From assembly GCF_024609325.1 (NCBI RefSeq), contig NZ_JANHMQ010000001.1:62001-126000 (forward strand): a DNA stretch of 64,000 bases, given 5' to 3'. How positions within the stretch are numbered: position 1 is the first letter of the stretch; each line of letters opens with the position of its first letter. Below, one piece after another: positions 43,936 through 52,144 of this stretch. The translations under genes were made by a program, and so were the position numbers. Source of the stretch: Geothrix fuzhouensis (GTDB lineage Bacteria > Acidobacteriota > Holophagae > Holophagales > Holophagaceae). The notes beneath the pieces are model-generated. The model saw only the letters and a program-made list of their open reading frames with translations. It was not told where the DNA came from and did not search any database.

Positions 43936-45068
43936 TAAAGCCAGTAGCGGACCAGGGAATCCAGCAACCGCGCGACCACATCCTGGTTGCGGCGGTCCCG
44001 TTCCGCCCGGCCCGGCAGTTCCGGATAGGCCGGGATCGGGTCATGCAGGGTCTGGCCGACTTCCGGGCCCAGGAGGTGCCGCCAGCGATCCAGCCATGCT
44101 TGGGGGAGCTTCTCAGGGATCGGCAGATCCATCAGGGTGAGGTAGAGGATCGTCCAGACCCGGGCCACCACCTGGGCTTCGTAGCCACCGCCCAGTGTGA
44201 AGAGCGCCCGACCCTGGGTGTGGGCATCGGCCAGAGCCAGGATTCTGCGGTAGAGCGCCTGGAAGGTCTGGGTGGTCAACGCCAGATCTCCGAGCGGATC
44301 GGCGAAGTGCGCATCGGCGCCAGCCTGGACCACCAGCACGTGGGGCGAGAACTCGGCCAGAGTCCGCGGAATGACGGCCTCGAAGGCTTCCAGGTAGCTC
44401 TCGGCCTCGGTGAAGGGCTCCAGGGGCACGTTCACGCTCAGGCCCCGTGCGGAGCCGGTGCCCAATTCCTGGATGTGGCCGGTGCCAGGATAGAGGTAGT
44501 GACCGGTCTCGTGGAGGCTGATGGTCAGCACCCGGTCATTGCCGTAGAACAGGTTCTGGACGCCGTCGGCGTGGTGGAGATCGATGTCCAGGTAGGCCAC
44601 GCGCCAGCCGTGGGCCACGAAGGCCTGGATGGCCACGGCCAGATCGTTGTACATGCAGAAGCCAGCGGCCCGGTCCTTCTGGGCGTGGTGCAAGCCACCG
44701 CCCAGTTGGAGGACGCGCGTTTCGGCTCCCGCCATCAGCAGCCGTGCGCCGTGAAGGGTTCCACCCACCAGCCACCGGGCGGCGAGATCCATGCCCGGAA
44801 AGATGGGGTTGTCGGGCGTGCCCAGGCCGAACTGCTCGGCGTCGGGCCGAGCCTCGCCACGATCCAGGGCCTCGACCATGGCCACGAAGGCCTCGTCATG
44901 GATGGAGAGGATCTCTTCTCGCGTGGCGGCTGGTGGTGCGATGGGCGAGGTCGGATGGCCCAGACAATGGATCAGATCCAGGAGCATCCCGAGCCGCGCC
45001 GGCGTGAAGGGATGTTCTGGACCGAAGTCGTACCCGGCGTACTCCGGGCGGTAGATCAGCGCTGGCAT
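43935..45068 (-). CDS. acuC: AcuC-type histone deacetylase-fold protein
   Basis: The 377 residues match the AcuC class of zinc-dependent deacetylases, which remove acetyl groups from acetyl-CoA synthetase in Bacillus. The active site is visible: GGLHHAQKDRAAGFCMYNDL (tandem His), YLDIDLHHADGVQ (zinc Asp/His), QAGADAHFADPLGD and LGGGYEAQVVARVW. The last codon and stop abut a 268-bp repeat. It follows the CBS-ACT gene by ten bases, in an acu-like set with a fused acetyltransferase. Confidence 0.93.
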   Translation of the reverse strand: MPALIYRPEYAGYDFGPEHPFTPARLGMLLDLIHCLGHPTSPIAPPAATREEILSIHDEAFVAMVEALDRGEARPDAEQFGLGTPDNPIFPGMDLAARWLVGGTLHGARLLMAGAETRVLQLGGGLHHAQKDRAAGFCMYNDLAVAIQAFVAHGWRVAYLDIDLHHADGVQNLFYGNDRVLTISLHETGHYLYPGTGHIQELGTGSARGLSVNVPLEPFTEAESYLEAFEAVIPRTLAEFSPHVLVVQAGADAHFADPLGDLALTTQTFQALYRRILALADAHTQGRALFTLGGGYEAQVVARVWTILYLTLMDLPIPEKLPQAWLDRWRHLLGPEVGQTLHDPIPAYPELPGRAERDRRNQDVVARLLDSLVRYWL

Positions 45069-45078
45069 GGCTGGTGGT

Positions 45079-45738
45079 TCACGACAAGCCCCCGCGCTGC
45101 GGCAACGCCGGGTTCAGTTGGGAACTCTTGGGCAGGGGCCAGAGAATGGTGAATTCGGCCGCCCTGAGTTCCTCGGCCAGGAGACGGATCTGGTTGGAAT
45201 CGACCCTCAGTACCGTGCGGATTGCGTCGGGTGATGGGTAGGTGAGGATGGAGTGGATGTTGACGTGGCGGATGGCGAGGAAGGCGGTCAGGCGGGCCAA
45301 TTCCCCCGGCCGGTCCTTGAGGGCCACTTCCAGCCGGGAGGACGGCTTGGTAACCCCCGTGAGGATCATCAGGGCGTCCAGCAGATCCATCCCGGTCAGG
45401 ATGCCCACCAACTCCCCTCCGTCCACCACAGGCAGGCAGCCGATCTTGTGCTCCCGCATGATCCGCGCGGCATCCTCCACGGGATCCAGAGGGTCGGCCG
45501 TCAGGGGGGGGGTGCTCATGGCCCCAGAGACGGGATCCTCGGCCGTGCGGGGGGTGTGGCAGAAATTGCTGGTGGCGAACCGGAGATCCCGATCCGTGAG
45601 AATGCCCACCAGGCGCCCCTGGTCCACCACGGGGAGGTGGCGGAATCCTCGGTCCTGGAGCAGCTGGAAGGCTTCGCCGATGGTGGCCTCGACGGAGATC
45701 ACCGTCACCGGCTTGCGCATCATTTCCTTTACCAGCAT
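45079..45738 (-). CDS. acuB: AcuB-like protein, two CBS domains plus ACT domain
   Basis: The 219 residues start with paired CBS domains (about 1-60 and 75-130, each with a VV-G-LVGILT core), followed by an ACT domain (about 138-200, LKDRPGELARLTAFLAIRHV). This is the layout of AcuB, whose exact job in the acu system is unknown but probably involves sensing adenine nucleotides. GGAGGA precedes the ATG. It lies between the acetyltransferase fusion and the deacetylase. Confidence 0.9.
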   Translation of the reverse strand: MLVKEMMRKPVTVISVEATIGEAFQLLQDRGFRHLPVVDQGRLVGILTDRDLRFATSNFCHTPRTAEDPVSGAMSTPPLTADPLDPVEDAARIMREHKIGCLPVVDGGELVGILTGMDLLDALMILTGVTKPSSRLEVALKDRPGELARLTAFLAIRHVNIHSILTYPSPDAIRTVLRVDSNQIRLLAEELRAAEFTILWPLPKSSQLNPALPQRGGLS

Positions 45739-45756
45739 GGCGATCCTCCTTCGGGT

Positions 45757-48195
45757 TCAGGGCTTGCGGAAGCCGACCTGGGTGAAGGTCAGCCGCAGGT
45801 CGGGTTGCAGGGGCAGGGGGCTGACAGCGCCCGTCTCACCGTGGACGGCCACCTGGGCTTCCAAGGTGGAGAGCCAGGGCAGCTCCTCCACGAGCTGGGT
45901 CAGGCGGCCCAGGGTTTCACCGAGGCCGCTGGAGGGGAGCAGGTGCATCCGCTCAAGGACATCCGCGATATCCAGGTCCGTGAGGGGGGTGATCCGGAGG
46001 ATCGACCCCACGCCTTGGCGATGGAAGCGCCAGATGGGCCCGAAATCGGGATCCGTCGTGAGGTTCAACGCCACTCTCGGACCCCGTCGCTCTGCGGGTT
46101 CCGGGAGGTTCGTGACGGGCACGCCGAAGAGCCCCATGAGCTCCCTGGCTTGGACGGCCGACAAGATCGATTGCGCCGAATCAGGCAGCCGCTCAACGAG
46201 CTGTTCCACGCGGCGACGGGCTTCCCCGGCGTTGATGTCCGCATAGCCCAGAAACCGGCCCGGCGGTTGCCGGCGGAAGTGGGCGTACTGCACCACCTTG
46301 GACAGCGCCAGGGCGGCCGATTCCGGAAAGCGGTAGGACGGGAAGGTGCGGTGCAAGCCGCCGCCCTCGCCCAGGGCGGCCGCTCCGACGGGGACTGCGC
46401 CGCTCACGCCCATGAGCGAGAGCAGGGTCGGCTTGGCGATGCCTGTCGATTGCTCGGCGCGCACCGCGGCCCGCCGGATGGCCCGGGCCACCAGGGCTGG
46501 GTCGCAGTCCCCCAGGCAGGCGAACGAGGCGATGAGGGCATCCACTTCGGGATGTTCGAGGGCTTCCCGGCAGGCCTTCTCGTAGTGCTCTGGTGTGGCC
46601 ATGGCGTGCAGGTCCACCACGCCGGGGCCGGCGATGCGCATGCCGTGGGATTCGCAGGCATCCGCGCAGATCGTCGCGACGCCGCCCGAGTTGCTGACAA
46701 TGGCCACGCGGTCGCCCTGCGGCAAAGGCTGGTGCGACAGCAGCAGCGCGATGTCGAACAGATCCTCCAGGGTGTCTGCCCGGATCACGCCCGCCTGATG
46801 GAAGAGGGCCTCCACTTCGGCGTCGTTCTGGGGGCTGGCCGCGATGTGGGCCTGGGCGACGCGGCGCCCGGCATGGCTCCGGGCGCTCTTCACGCAGAGG
46901 ACCGGCTTGCGATGGGAGATCCGGCGGGCCAGGCGGGCGAACCGACGGGGGTTTCCGAAAGTCTCCAGGTAGAGCAGGGCCAGATCGGTGTCCGGATCCT
47001 CCTCCCAGTACTGGAGCAGGTCGTTCCCCGAGACGTCGGCCCGGTTTCCAGCGGAGACAAACGAAGAGAAGCCCAGCCCGCGCTCGGCGGCATACTGCAG
47101 GATCACCACGCCCAGGGCCGCGGAATGACTGAAGAATCCGACCCGGCCACGAGGAGGCATCACCGTGGCCAAGCTGGCGTTCAATTGGACGGCGGCATGG
47201 GTGTTCAAGAGACCCAGACAGTTGGGGCCCACGAGCCGCGCCCCCCGGCTGCGGGCAAGCCGCACCAGACGCTCCTGGCGCCGGGCGCCCTCCGGACCCG
47301 TTTCCGCAAACCCGGCCGTGAGCACCAGGAGGCCGCGGGTGCCCTTGTCCAGAGCCCGCTTGGCCAGGGCAAGGACCTTGGTGGCGGGGACGGCCAGGAC
47401 CACCAGATCCGGGGACTCCGGCAGGGAGGCCAGGGAAGGATAGGCCTGCACGCCTTCGATGGTCTTAGCCCTGGGGTTGACGGGATAGACCGTGCCCTGG
47501 AAGCCTCCCTTGAGGATGTTGCGGAAAATGATGCTCCCCACGGAGGCGGGATCGCGGGAGGCGCCCACCACGGCCACGGTCCCGGGCCGCAGGAGTGGAA
47601 CCAGGGAGTTGGCTGTGGCCACGCGTTCGCGGGTCTCCGCTCGTTCCCGCTGGGCCTCAGGGGCGCTCAAGGGGAAGCGCACATGGATGATGCCGCCTTC
47701 CATGGCCCGGGTGGTCTCGAACCCGGAGTCCTGGAAGACATTGGCCATCTTCTTGTTCTCGTAGAGAAGCTCAGCCTCGAAACCCACGTAGCCGGCGCCC
47801 GCCGCCAGGCCCGCCAGGCGTTCCAGGATCAACGTGCCGATGCCCCGGCCCTGGTGCGCGTCCCCGATCATGAAGGCGACTTCGGCGACGGCTCCTCCAT
47901 CGCCCACATAGTTTCCCAGACCGAGCACCTGCTGGTCCGCCCCCTCACCCTCGATGGCGAGAAGGCAGGCTCGCTGATGGGGATTCTCGTCGCAGAGGTC
48001 CTCCACGAACTTCCGGGAGACGCTGGACACGCCGCCCATGAAGCGCATGGCCATGCTTTCGCGAGAGAGCCCCTGGATGAAGGCGGTCACCCGTTCCACA
48101 TCATCGGGAGAGGCGATCCGCAGGAGGACGCCCTGGCCATCCTTCAGCAGGACGAATTCCCGGTAACCTGCGCCGTCAGGGATGATGCTGAACAC
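45757..48195 (-). CDS. GNAT acetyltransferase fused to NDP-forming acyl-CoA synthetase-like domains (Pat-like)
   Basis: The 812 residues carry a GNAT domain first (about 10-190, acetyl-CoA loop in GDAHQGRGIGTLILERL). A CoA-binding domain follows (about 195-320, VAVVGASRDPASVGSII). Then come succinyl-CoA ligase-like flavodoxin folds (LVGPNCLGLLN; FFSHSAALGVVIL where SQSGALG is usual). The ATP-grasp region at the end is short and lacks its usual Lys/His core. This is the protein acetyltransferase (Pat) type, which acetylates and inactivates acyl-CoA synthetases, here with GNAT at the front. GTG 48195 is my start; the frame is open to 48237. Confidence 0.85.
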   Translation of the reverse strand: MFSIIPDGAGYREFVLLKDGQGVLLRIASPDDVERVTAFIQGLSRESMAMRFMGGVSSVSRKFVEDLCDENPHQRACLLAIEGEGADQQVLGLGNYVGDGGAVAEVAFMIGDAHQGRGIGTLILERLAGLAAGAGYVGFEAELLYENKKMANVFQDSGFETTRAMEGGIIHVRFPLSAPEAQRERAETRERVATANSLVPLLRPGTVAVVGASRDPASVGSIIFRNILKGGFQGTVYPVNPRAKTIEGVQAYPSLASLPESPDLVVLAVPATKVLALAKRALDKGTRGLLVLTAGFAETGPEGARRQERLVRLARSRGARLVGPNCLGLLNTHAAVQLNASLATVMPPRGRVGFFSHSAALGVVILQYAAERGLGFSSFVSAGNRADVSGNDLLQYWEEDPDTDLALLYLETFGNPRRFARLARRISHRKPVLCVKSARSHAGRRVAQAHIAASPQNDAEVEALFHQAGVIRADTLEDLFDIALLLSHQPLPQGDRVAIVSNSGGVATICADACESHGMRIAGPGVVDLHAMATPEHYEKACREALEHPEVDALIASFACLGDCDPALVARAIRRAAVRAEQSTGIAKPTLLSLMGVSGAVPVGAAALGEGGGLHRTFPSYRFPESAALALSKVVQYAHFRRQPPGRFLGYADINAGEARRRVEQLVERLPDSAQSILSAVQARELMGLFGVPVTNLPEPAERRGPRVALNLTTDPDFGPIWRFHRQGVGSILRITPLTDLDIADVLERMHLLPSSGLGETLGRLTQLVEELPWLSTLEAQVAVHGETGAVSPLPLQPDLRLTFTQVGFRKP

Positions 48196-48212
48196 AGGAG
48201 GCCTCGCGGATA

Positions 48213-48228
48213 TGGTCCAACGCGACCA
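48213..48228. promoter_or_regulatory. TGGTC-N6-GACCA inverted repeat
   Basis: The half-sites TGGTC (48213-48217) and GACCA (48224-48228) lie in the divergent region between the acetyltransferase fusion and the acyl-CoA synthetase, 18-33 bases upstream of the likely GTG start. The half-sites are those of the dcu and liv palindromes but with wider spacing, so a different regulator or chance is possible. Confidence 0.25.
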
Positions 48229-48360
48229 CCCTACCATGCCCAGTCAGGGTGCAGATTCCGCCGACGGCCCTTTCTTCTCCTCTAGGTCCTTTTTCATCCT
48301 GGACGGCCGAACCGGGGCCTTCTAGATTGCTAGATAACCCCCAACGCCCAGGAGGACCAG

Positions 48361-50037
48361 ATGAATGGTCGCGAAGCCTTTCTCCATGCCAGGGACTTCC
48401 TCGTTCAACACCGGGAGGACTACGACAAGGCCTGCCGTGACTTCCGTTGGCCGGTCCTGGATACCTTCAACTGGGCCCTCGACTACTTCGATGTCTACGC
48501 CGCCGGGAACCAGCGTCCCGCACTGTGGATCGTCGAGGAGAACGGAACGGAAACGAAGGTCACCTTCCAGGAGCTTTCCATCCGCAGCAGCCAGGTGGCC
48601 AATTCGCTGAGGGCTCTGGGCGTCAAGCGGGGCGACGGCGTGCTGGTCATGCTGGACAACGTCCTTCCCCTTTGGGAAGTGATGCTGGCCTGCATCAAGC
48701 TGGGGGCGGTGCTCGTCCCCTCCACCCTGCTGCTCTCCCAGGCGGACCTCCAGGACCGGATCGAGCGGGGCGGGATCCGGCATCTGGTGGTGGATGCGGC
48801 CCAGACGGCCAAGTTCGACGGCCTGGATGCGGGCCTCAACCGCATCAGTGTGGGTGCGAAGGTCCAGGGCTGGCATGACGTCTCCGAGCTCTACGGAGGG
48901 GCCGCCTTGTTCGAGCCGGACGCGGTCACCCGTGCCACGGACCCCATGCTGCTGTACTTCACGTCGGGCACCACGGCGAAACCCAAGCTCGTGGTACACA
49001 CCCACCAGTCCTATCCCGTGGGCCACCTCTCCACGATGTACTGGGTGGGCCTCCGCGAGGGGGACATCCACTACAACATCAGCTCGCCTGGCTGGGCGAA
49101 GCACGCCTGGAGCAGCTTCTTCGCACCCTGGAACGCCGGGGCCTGCATCTTCGTTTACCGCTCCGCCCGGTTCAGTGCCTCGGCCACCCTGCAGGTCATC
49201 GTGGACAAGGGCGTGACCACCCTCTGCGCGCCCCCCACCGTGTGGCGCCTGTTCATCCAGGAGGATCTCGCGGCGTACAAGGTGAAACTCCGGGCCCTGG
49301 TCGGCGCCGGTGAGCCCCTGAACCCCGAGGTCATCAGCCAGGTCGAGAAGGCCTGGGGCCTCACCATCCGCGATGGCTACGGCCAGACCGAGACCACCGC
49401 CATCGTGGGCAACTCACCCGGCCAGGCGGTCAAGGCCGGGTCCATGGGCCGCCCGCTGCCGGGCTTCACGGTGACGCTCCTGGACGGGGACGGGAAGGAA
49501 GCCGAAGAGGGCGAGATCGCCCTCAAGCTGAACCCCCGGCCGACGAGCCTCATGGCTGGCTACAAGGACGACCCGTCGAAGATGCAGAAGGCCGAGGCCG
49601 AGGGCTACTACCGCACTGGGGACGTGGCCACCCGGGATGCGGATGGCTACCTCTGCTTCGTCGGTCGGGCCGACGATGTCTTCAAGAGCTCCGACTACCG
49701 CATCAGCCCCTTCGAGCTGGAGTCCTTCCTGATCGAACATGAAGCCGTGGCTGAAGCGGCCGTGGTGCCCAGCCCGGATCCACTCAAGCTGTCGGTGCCC
49801 AAGGCCTACATCATCCTCCGGGCCGGGGTCCAGCCCGATCGGGCCACCGCCTTGGCCCTGTTCAAATTCATCCGCGAGCGGATCTCCCCTTACAAACGCA
49901 TCCGGATCATCGAGTTCGGCGATCTTCCCAAGACGATTTCGGGCAAGATCCGGCGGGTGGAACTCCGGAAGCGGGCGGCTGATCCGACTTCGTCTTCCCT
50001 CGAATTTCGTGAAGAGCAGTTCCCTGAACTGAAGTAG
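48361..50037 (+). CDS. AMP-forming acyl-CoA synthetase
   Basis: The 558-residue enzyme is of the medium-chain/ACSM-like type, joining a carboxylate to CoA through an acyl-AMP. Motifs are the P-loop LLYFTSGTTAKPKLVVHTH, GYGQTETTAIVGNSPG, the adenine loop YYRTGDVATRDADGYLCFVGR and the C-terminal DLPKTISGKIRRVELRK. The Lys in TISGKIRR is the position acetylated in related synthetases. GGAGGACCAG precedes the ATG. It is divergent from the acetyltransferase-AcuB-AcuC set and followed by an acyl-CoA dehydrogenase. The acid substrate is not known. Confidence 0.92.
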   Translation: MNGREAFLHARDFLVQHREDYDKACRDFRWPVLDTFNWALDYFDVYAAGNQRPALWIVEENGTETKVTFQELSIRSSQVANSLRALGVKRGDGVLVMLDNVLPLWEVMLACIKLGAVLVPSTLLLSQADLQDRIERGGIRHLVVDAAQTAKFDGLDAGLNRISVGAKVQGWHDVSELYGGAALFEPDAVTRATDPMLLYFTSGTTAKPKLVVHTHQSYPVGHLSTMYWVGLREGDIHYNISSPGWAKHAWSSFFAPWNAGACIFVYRSARFSASATLQVIVDKGVTTLCAPPTVWRLFIQEDLAAYKVKLRALVGAGEPLNPEVISQVEKAWGLTIRDGYGQTETTAIVGNSPGQAVKAGSMGRPLPGFTVTLLDGDGKEAEEGEIALKLNPRPTSLMAGYKDDPSKMQKAEAEGYYRTGDVATRDADGYLCFVGRADDVFKSSDYRISPFELESFLIEHEAVAEAAVVPSPDPLKLSVPKAYIILRAGVQPDRATALALFKFIRERISPYKRIRIIEFGDLPKTISGKIRRVELRKRAADPTSSSLEFREEQFPELK

Positions 50038-50164
50038 TTCCAGGTCCGGAAGGCCCGGTGCAACTTACCTGAGGACAGGTATTGGAGGAGCGGGGTGTCC
50101 GGGCCAAGAATGAAGGAAAGTTCCCTTCCCTTGGAATCCACCTCGCTCACGCCCTGGAGACCCC

Positions 50165-52000
50165 ATGAAATACCTCGACGATATCCGTGACATCCGTTTC
50201 AACCTCCTCGAATGGCTGGATCTGGACGCTGTGCTGAAGTCAGAGCACTACCAGGAAGTTGACCGAGAGCAGCTCGGCATGGTGCTGGATGAGGCCCTGA
50301 AGGTCGCCAAGGGCAGCGTCGCGGCCTGCAACGAGACGGGAGACCGGGTCGGTGCCCAGTGGGACAACGGAAAGGTCACGTTGCCGGAAGGGTTCGCGGA
50401 AGCTTTCCGGGACCTGGCCTCGGGGGGCTGGATCAGCGCCACCATGAGCCCCGAGTTCGGCGGTATGGGCCTGCCGGAATCCGTCGGAACCGGCATCAGT
50501 GAGTTCCTCATGGGGGCGAATACGGCGCTGGGCCTCAAGGTGCTGCTCACCCGCGGGGCCGCCCACCTCATCGAGACTTTCGGCAGCGATGACCTGAAGG
50601 CGGTGTACTGCGAAAAGATGTACACCGGCGAGTGGACCGGCACCATGTGCCTCACTGAGGCCGGGGCCGGCAGCGACCTGGGTGCGCTCACGACCAAGGC
50701 CGTGAAGCAGGCCGACGGTTCGTATCTCATCAGCGGCGAAAAGATCTTCATCACCAGCGGCGATCACGAACTCACGCCGAACGTCATCCACGCAGTGTTG
50801 GCCCGTACGCCGGATGCACCGGCGGGTCCCAAGGGCCTCAGCCTCTTCGTGGTGCCCAAGGTGCGTGTGAACGCCGATGGCAGCCTTGGTGCCCCCAATG
50901 ACGTCGCCTGTGCAGGCATCGAGCACAAGCTGGGCATCCACGGTTCGCCCACCTGCAGCCTGGTGTTTGGTACCAATAACGGCAGCCAGGGCTTCCTCCT
51001 CGGTCAGGAGGGGCAGGGCCTGGCCCATATGTTCCTGATGATGAACGCCGCGCGCTATGAAGTCGGCGTTCAGGGTCTGGGCAATGCCTCCGCCGCGTAC
51101 CATGCCGCCCTCGCCTATGCGAAGGAACGTCTGCAGGGCCGCGCGCCCAGCGCAGGCAAGGGCGGTGGACAGTCCCTCATCGTCGAACATCCCGACGTGC
51201 GGCGGATGCTCCTCATGCAGTCCGCCTACGTGCAGGCCATGCGGGCCCTCGTGTCCTACACCGCCTGGTGCATGGACATGGCCCATGTCTCCGAAGGGGA
51301 AGAGAAGGACCGCTGGCAGGGCCTGGTCGAGTTGTTCACGCCCGTCTGCAAGGCCTGGTGTTCCGATTGGGGTTTCCGGGTGACGGAATGGGCGCTACAG
51401 ACCTTCGGCGGCTATGGCTACACCATGGAGTATCCGGCCGAGCAGTACCTTCGCGACTGCAAGATCGCTTCCATCTATGAAGGCACCAACGGCATCCAGG
51501 CCCTGGATCTGGTGGGTCGCAAGTTCAGGATGCAGGAAGGCCGCCCCGTGAAGGCCCTGATGAAGCTGGTGGGGACCACCGTCCAGTCTCTGGCTTCGGA
51601 CCCGGTGCTGGGCCCCTCCGCCCGCCAGCTGGGGGAAGCCGCGAAGGCTCTTGGCACCGTGCTCCAGGAGATCCCCGTCCGCGAAAACGCCGCCCTGCTG
51701 ATGGGTCTTAACGCTGTGCCCATGCTGGATATGGTCGGCCATGTGGTGGCCGGCCACCTCCTGCTCCAGCAGGCGGCGCTGGCACAGGGCAAGCTCGCCG
51801 CGCTCCTGCAGGAACGGGGTGTGGATGCGGCCGATCCCAAGGCCCTTCGGGCCCTCCTGGCCGACAGCCGCGATGCTGCGTTCTACCAGAACAAGGTGCA
51901 GTCCGCGATCCACTTCGCCCACCGCGGCTTGCCCCTCGTGGCCGCCCAGGCCGTGGCCCTCCAGGCTGGCGAAACCGCCCCCATGGAGGCGATGTTCTAG
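50165..52000 (+). CDS. Acyl-CoA dehydrogenase, long (about 600-residue) type
   Basis: The 611 residues form an acyl-CoA dehydrogenase with an extra C-terminal helical domain, like DmdC and related enzymes. Visible blocks are GTMCLTEAGAGSDLGALTTK, GEKIFITSGDHEL, AARYEVGVQGLGNASAAYHA and the catalytic Glu region KIASIYEGTNGIQALDLVGRK. FAD electrons would go to EtfAB. It follows the acyl-CoA synthetase by 127 bases, so the pair activates and then oxidises one acid. A DmdB-DmdC pair is possible but not shown. Confidence 0.93.
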   Translation: MKYLDDIRDIRFNLLEWLDLDAVLKSEHYQEVDREQLGMVLDEALKVAKGSVAACNETGDRVGAQWDNGKVTLPEGFAEAFRDLASGGWISATMSPEFGGMGLPESVGTGISEFLMGANTALGLKVLLTRGAAHLIETFGSDDLKAVYCEKMYTGEWTGTMCLTEAGAGSDLGALTTKAVKQADGSYLISGEKIFITSGDHELTPNVIHAVLARTPDAPAGPKGLSLFVVPKVRVNADGSLGAPNDVACAGIEHKLGIHGSPTCSLVFGTNNGSQGFLLGQEGQGLAHMFLMMNAARYEVGVQGLGNASAAYHAALAYAKERLQGRAPSAGKGGGQSLIVEHPDVRRMLLMQSAYVQAMRALVSYTAWCMDMAHVSEGEEKDRWQGLVELFTPVCKAWCSDWGFRVTEWALQTFGGYGYTMEYPAEQYLRDCKIASIYEGTNGIQALDLVGRKFRMQEGRPVKALMKLVGTTVQSLASDPVLGPSARQLGEAAKALGTVLQEIPVRENAALLMGLNAVPMLDMVGHVVAGHLLLQQAALAQGKLAALLQERGVDAADPKALRALLADSRDAAFYQNKVQSAIHFAHRGLPLVAAQAVALQAGETAPMEAMF

Positions 52001-52085
52001 CTGACGCCGACAAAGAGCTCGCTCAGCTTTGTCTCTGAGTGTCGACCACCGCAGTCCAACCGGAGCCTGGGGTGAAAAATGAAAA

Positions 52086-52118
52086 ACCGGGGCCAGGCGA
52101 TAACCGCCCGGCCCCGGT
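52086..52118 (-). terminator. Terminator of the ice-binding-type gene
   Basis: ACCGGGGCC and GGCCCCGGT pair (9 bp), with a weaker GC-rich inner part. On the minus strand the stem is followed by TTTTTCATTTTTC. It lies 27 bases beyond the stop at 52145 and may also stop transcripts from the dehydrogenase. Confidence 0.85.
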
Positions 52119-52144
52119 GGCACGGTGGATACTTCCTGGTCGAC

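Noticed and set aside
48361-52000. Reading the synthetase/dehydrogenase pair as a DmdB-DmdC dimethylsulfoniopropionate pathway
   Set aside because: The dehydrogenase size fits DmdC, but the synthetase looks like the medium-chain ACSM type and no DmdA or DmdD is present.
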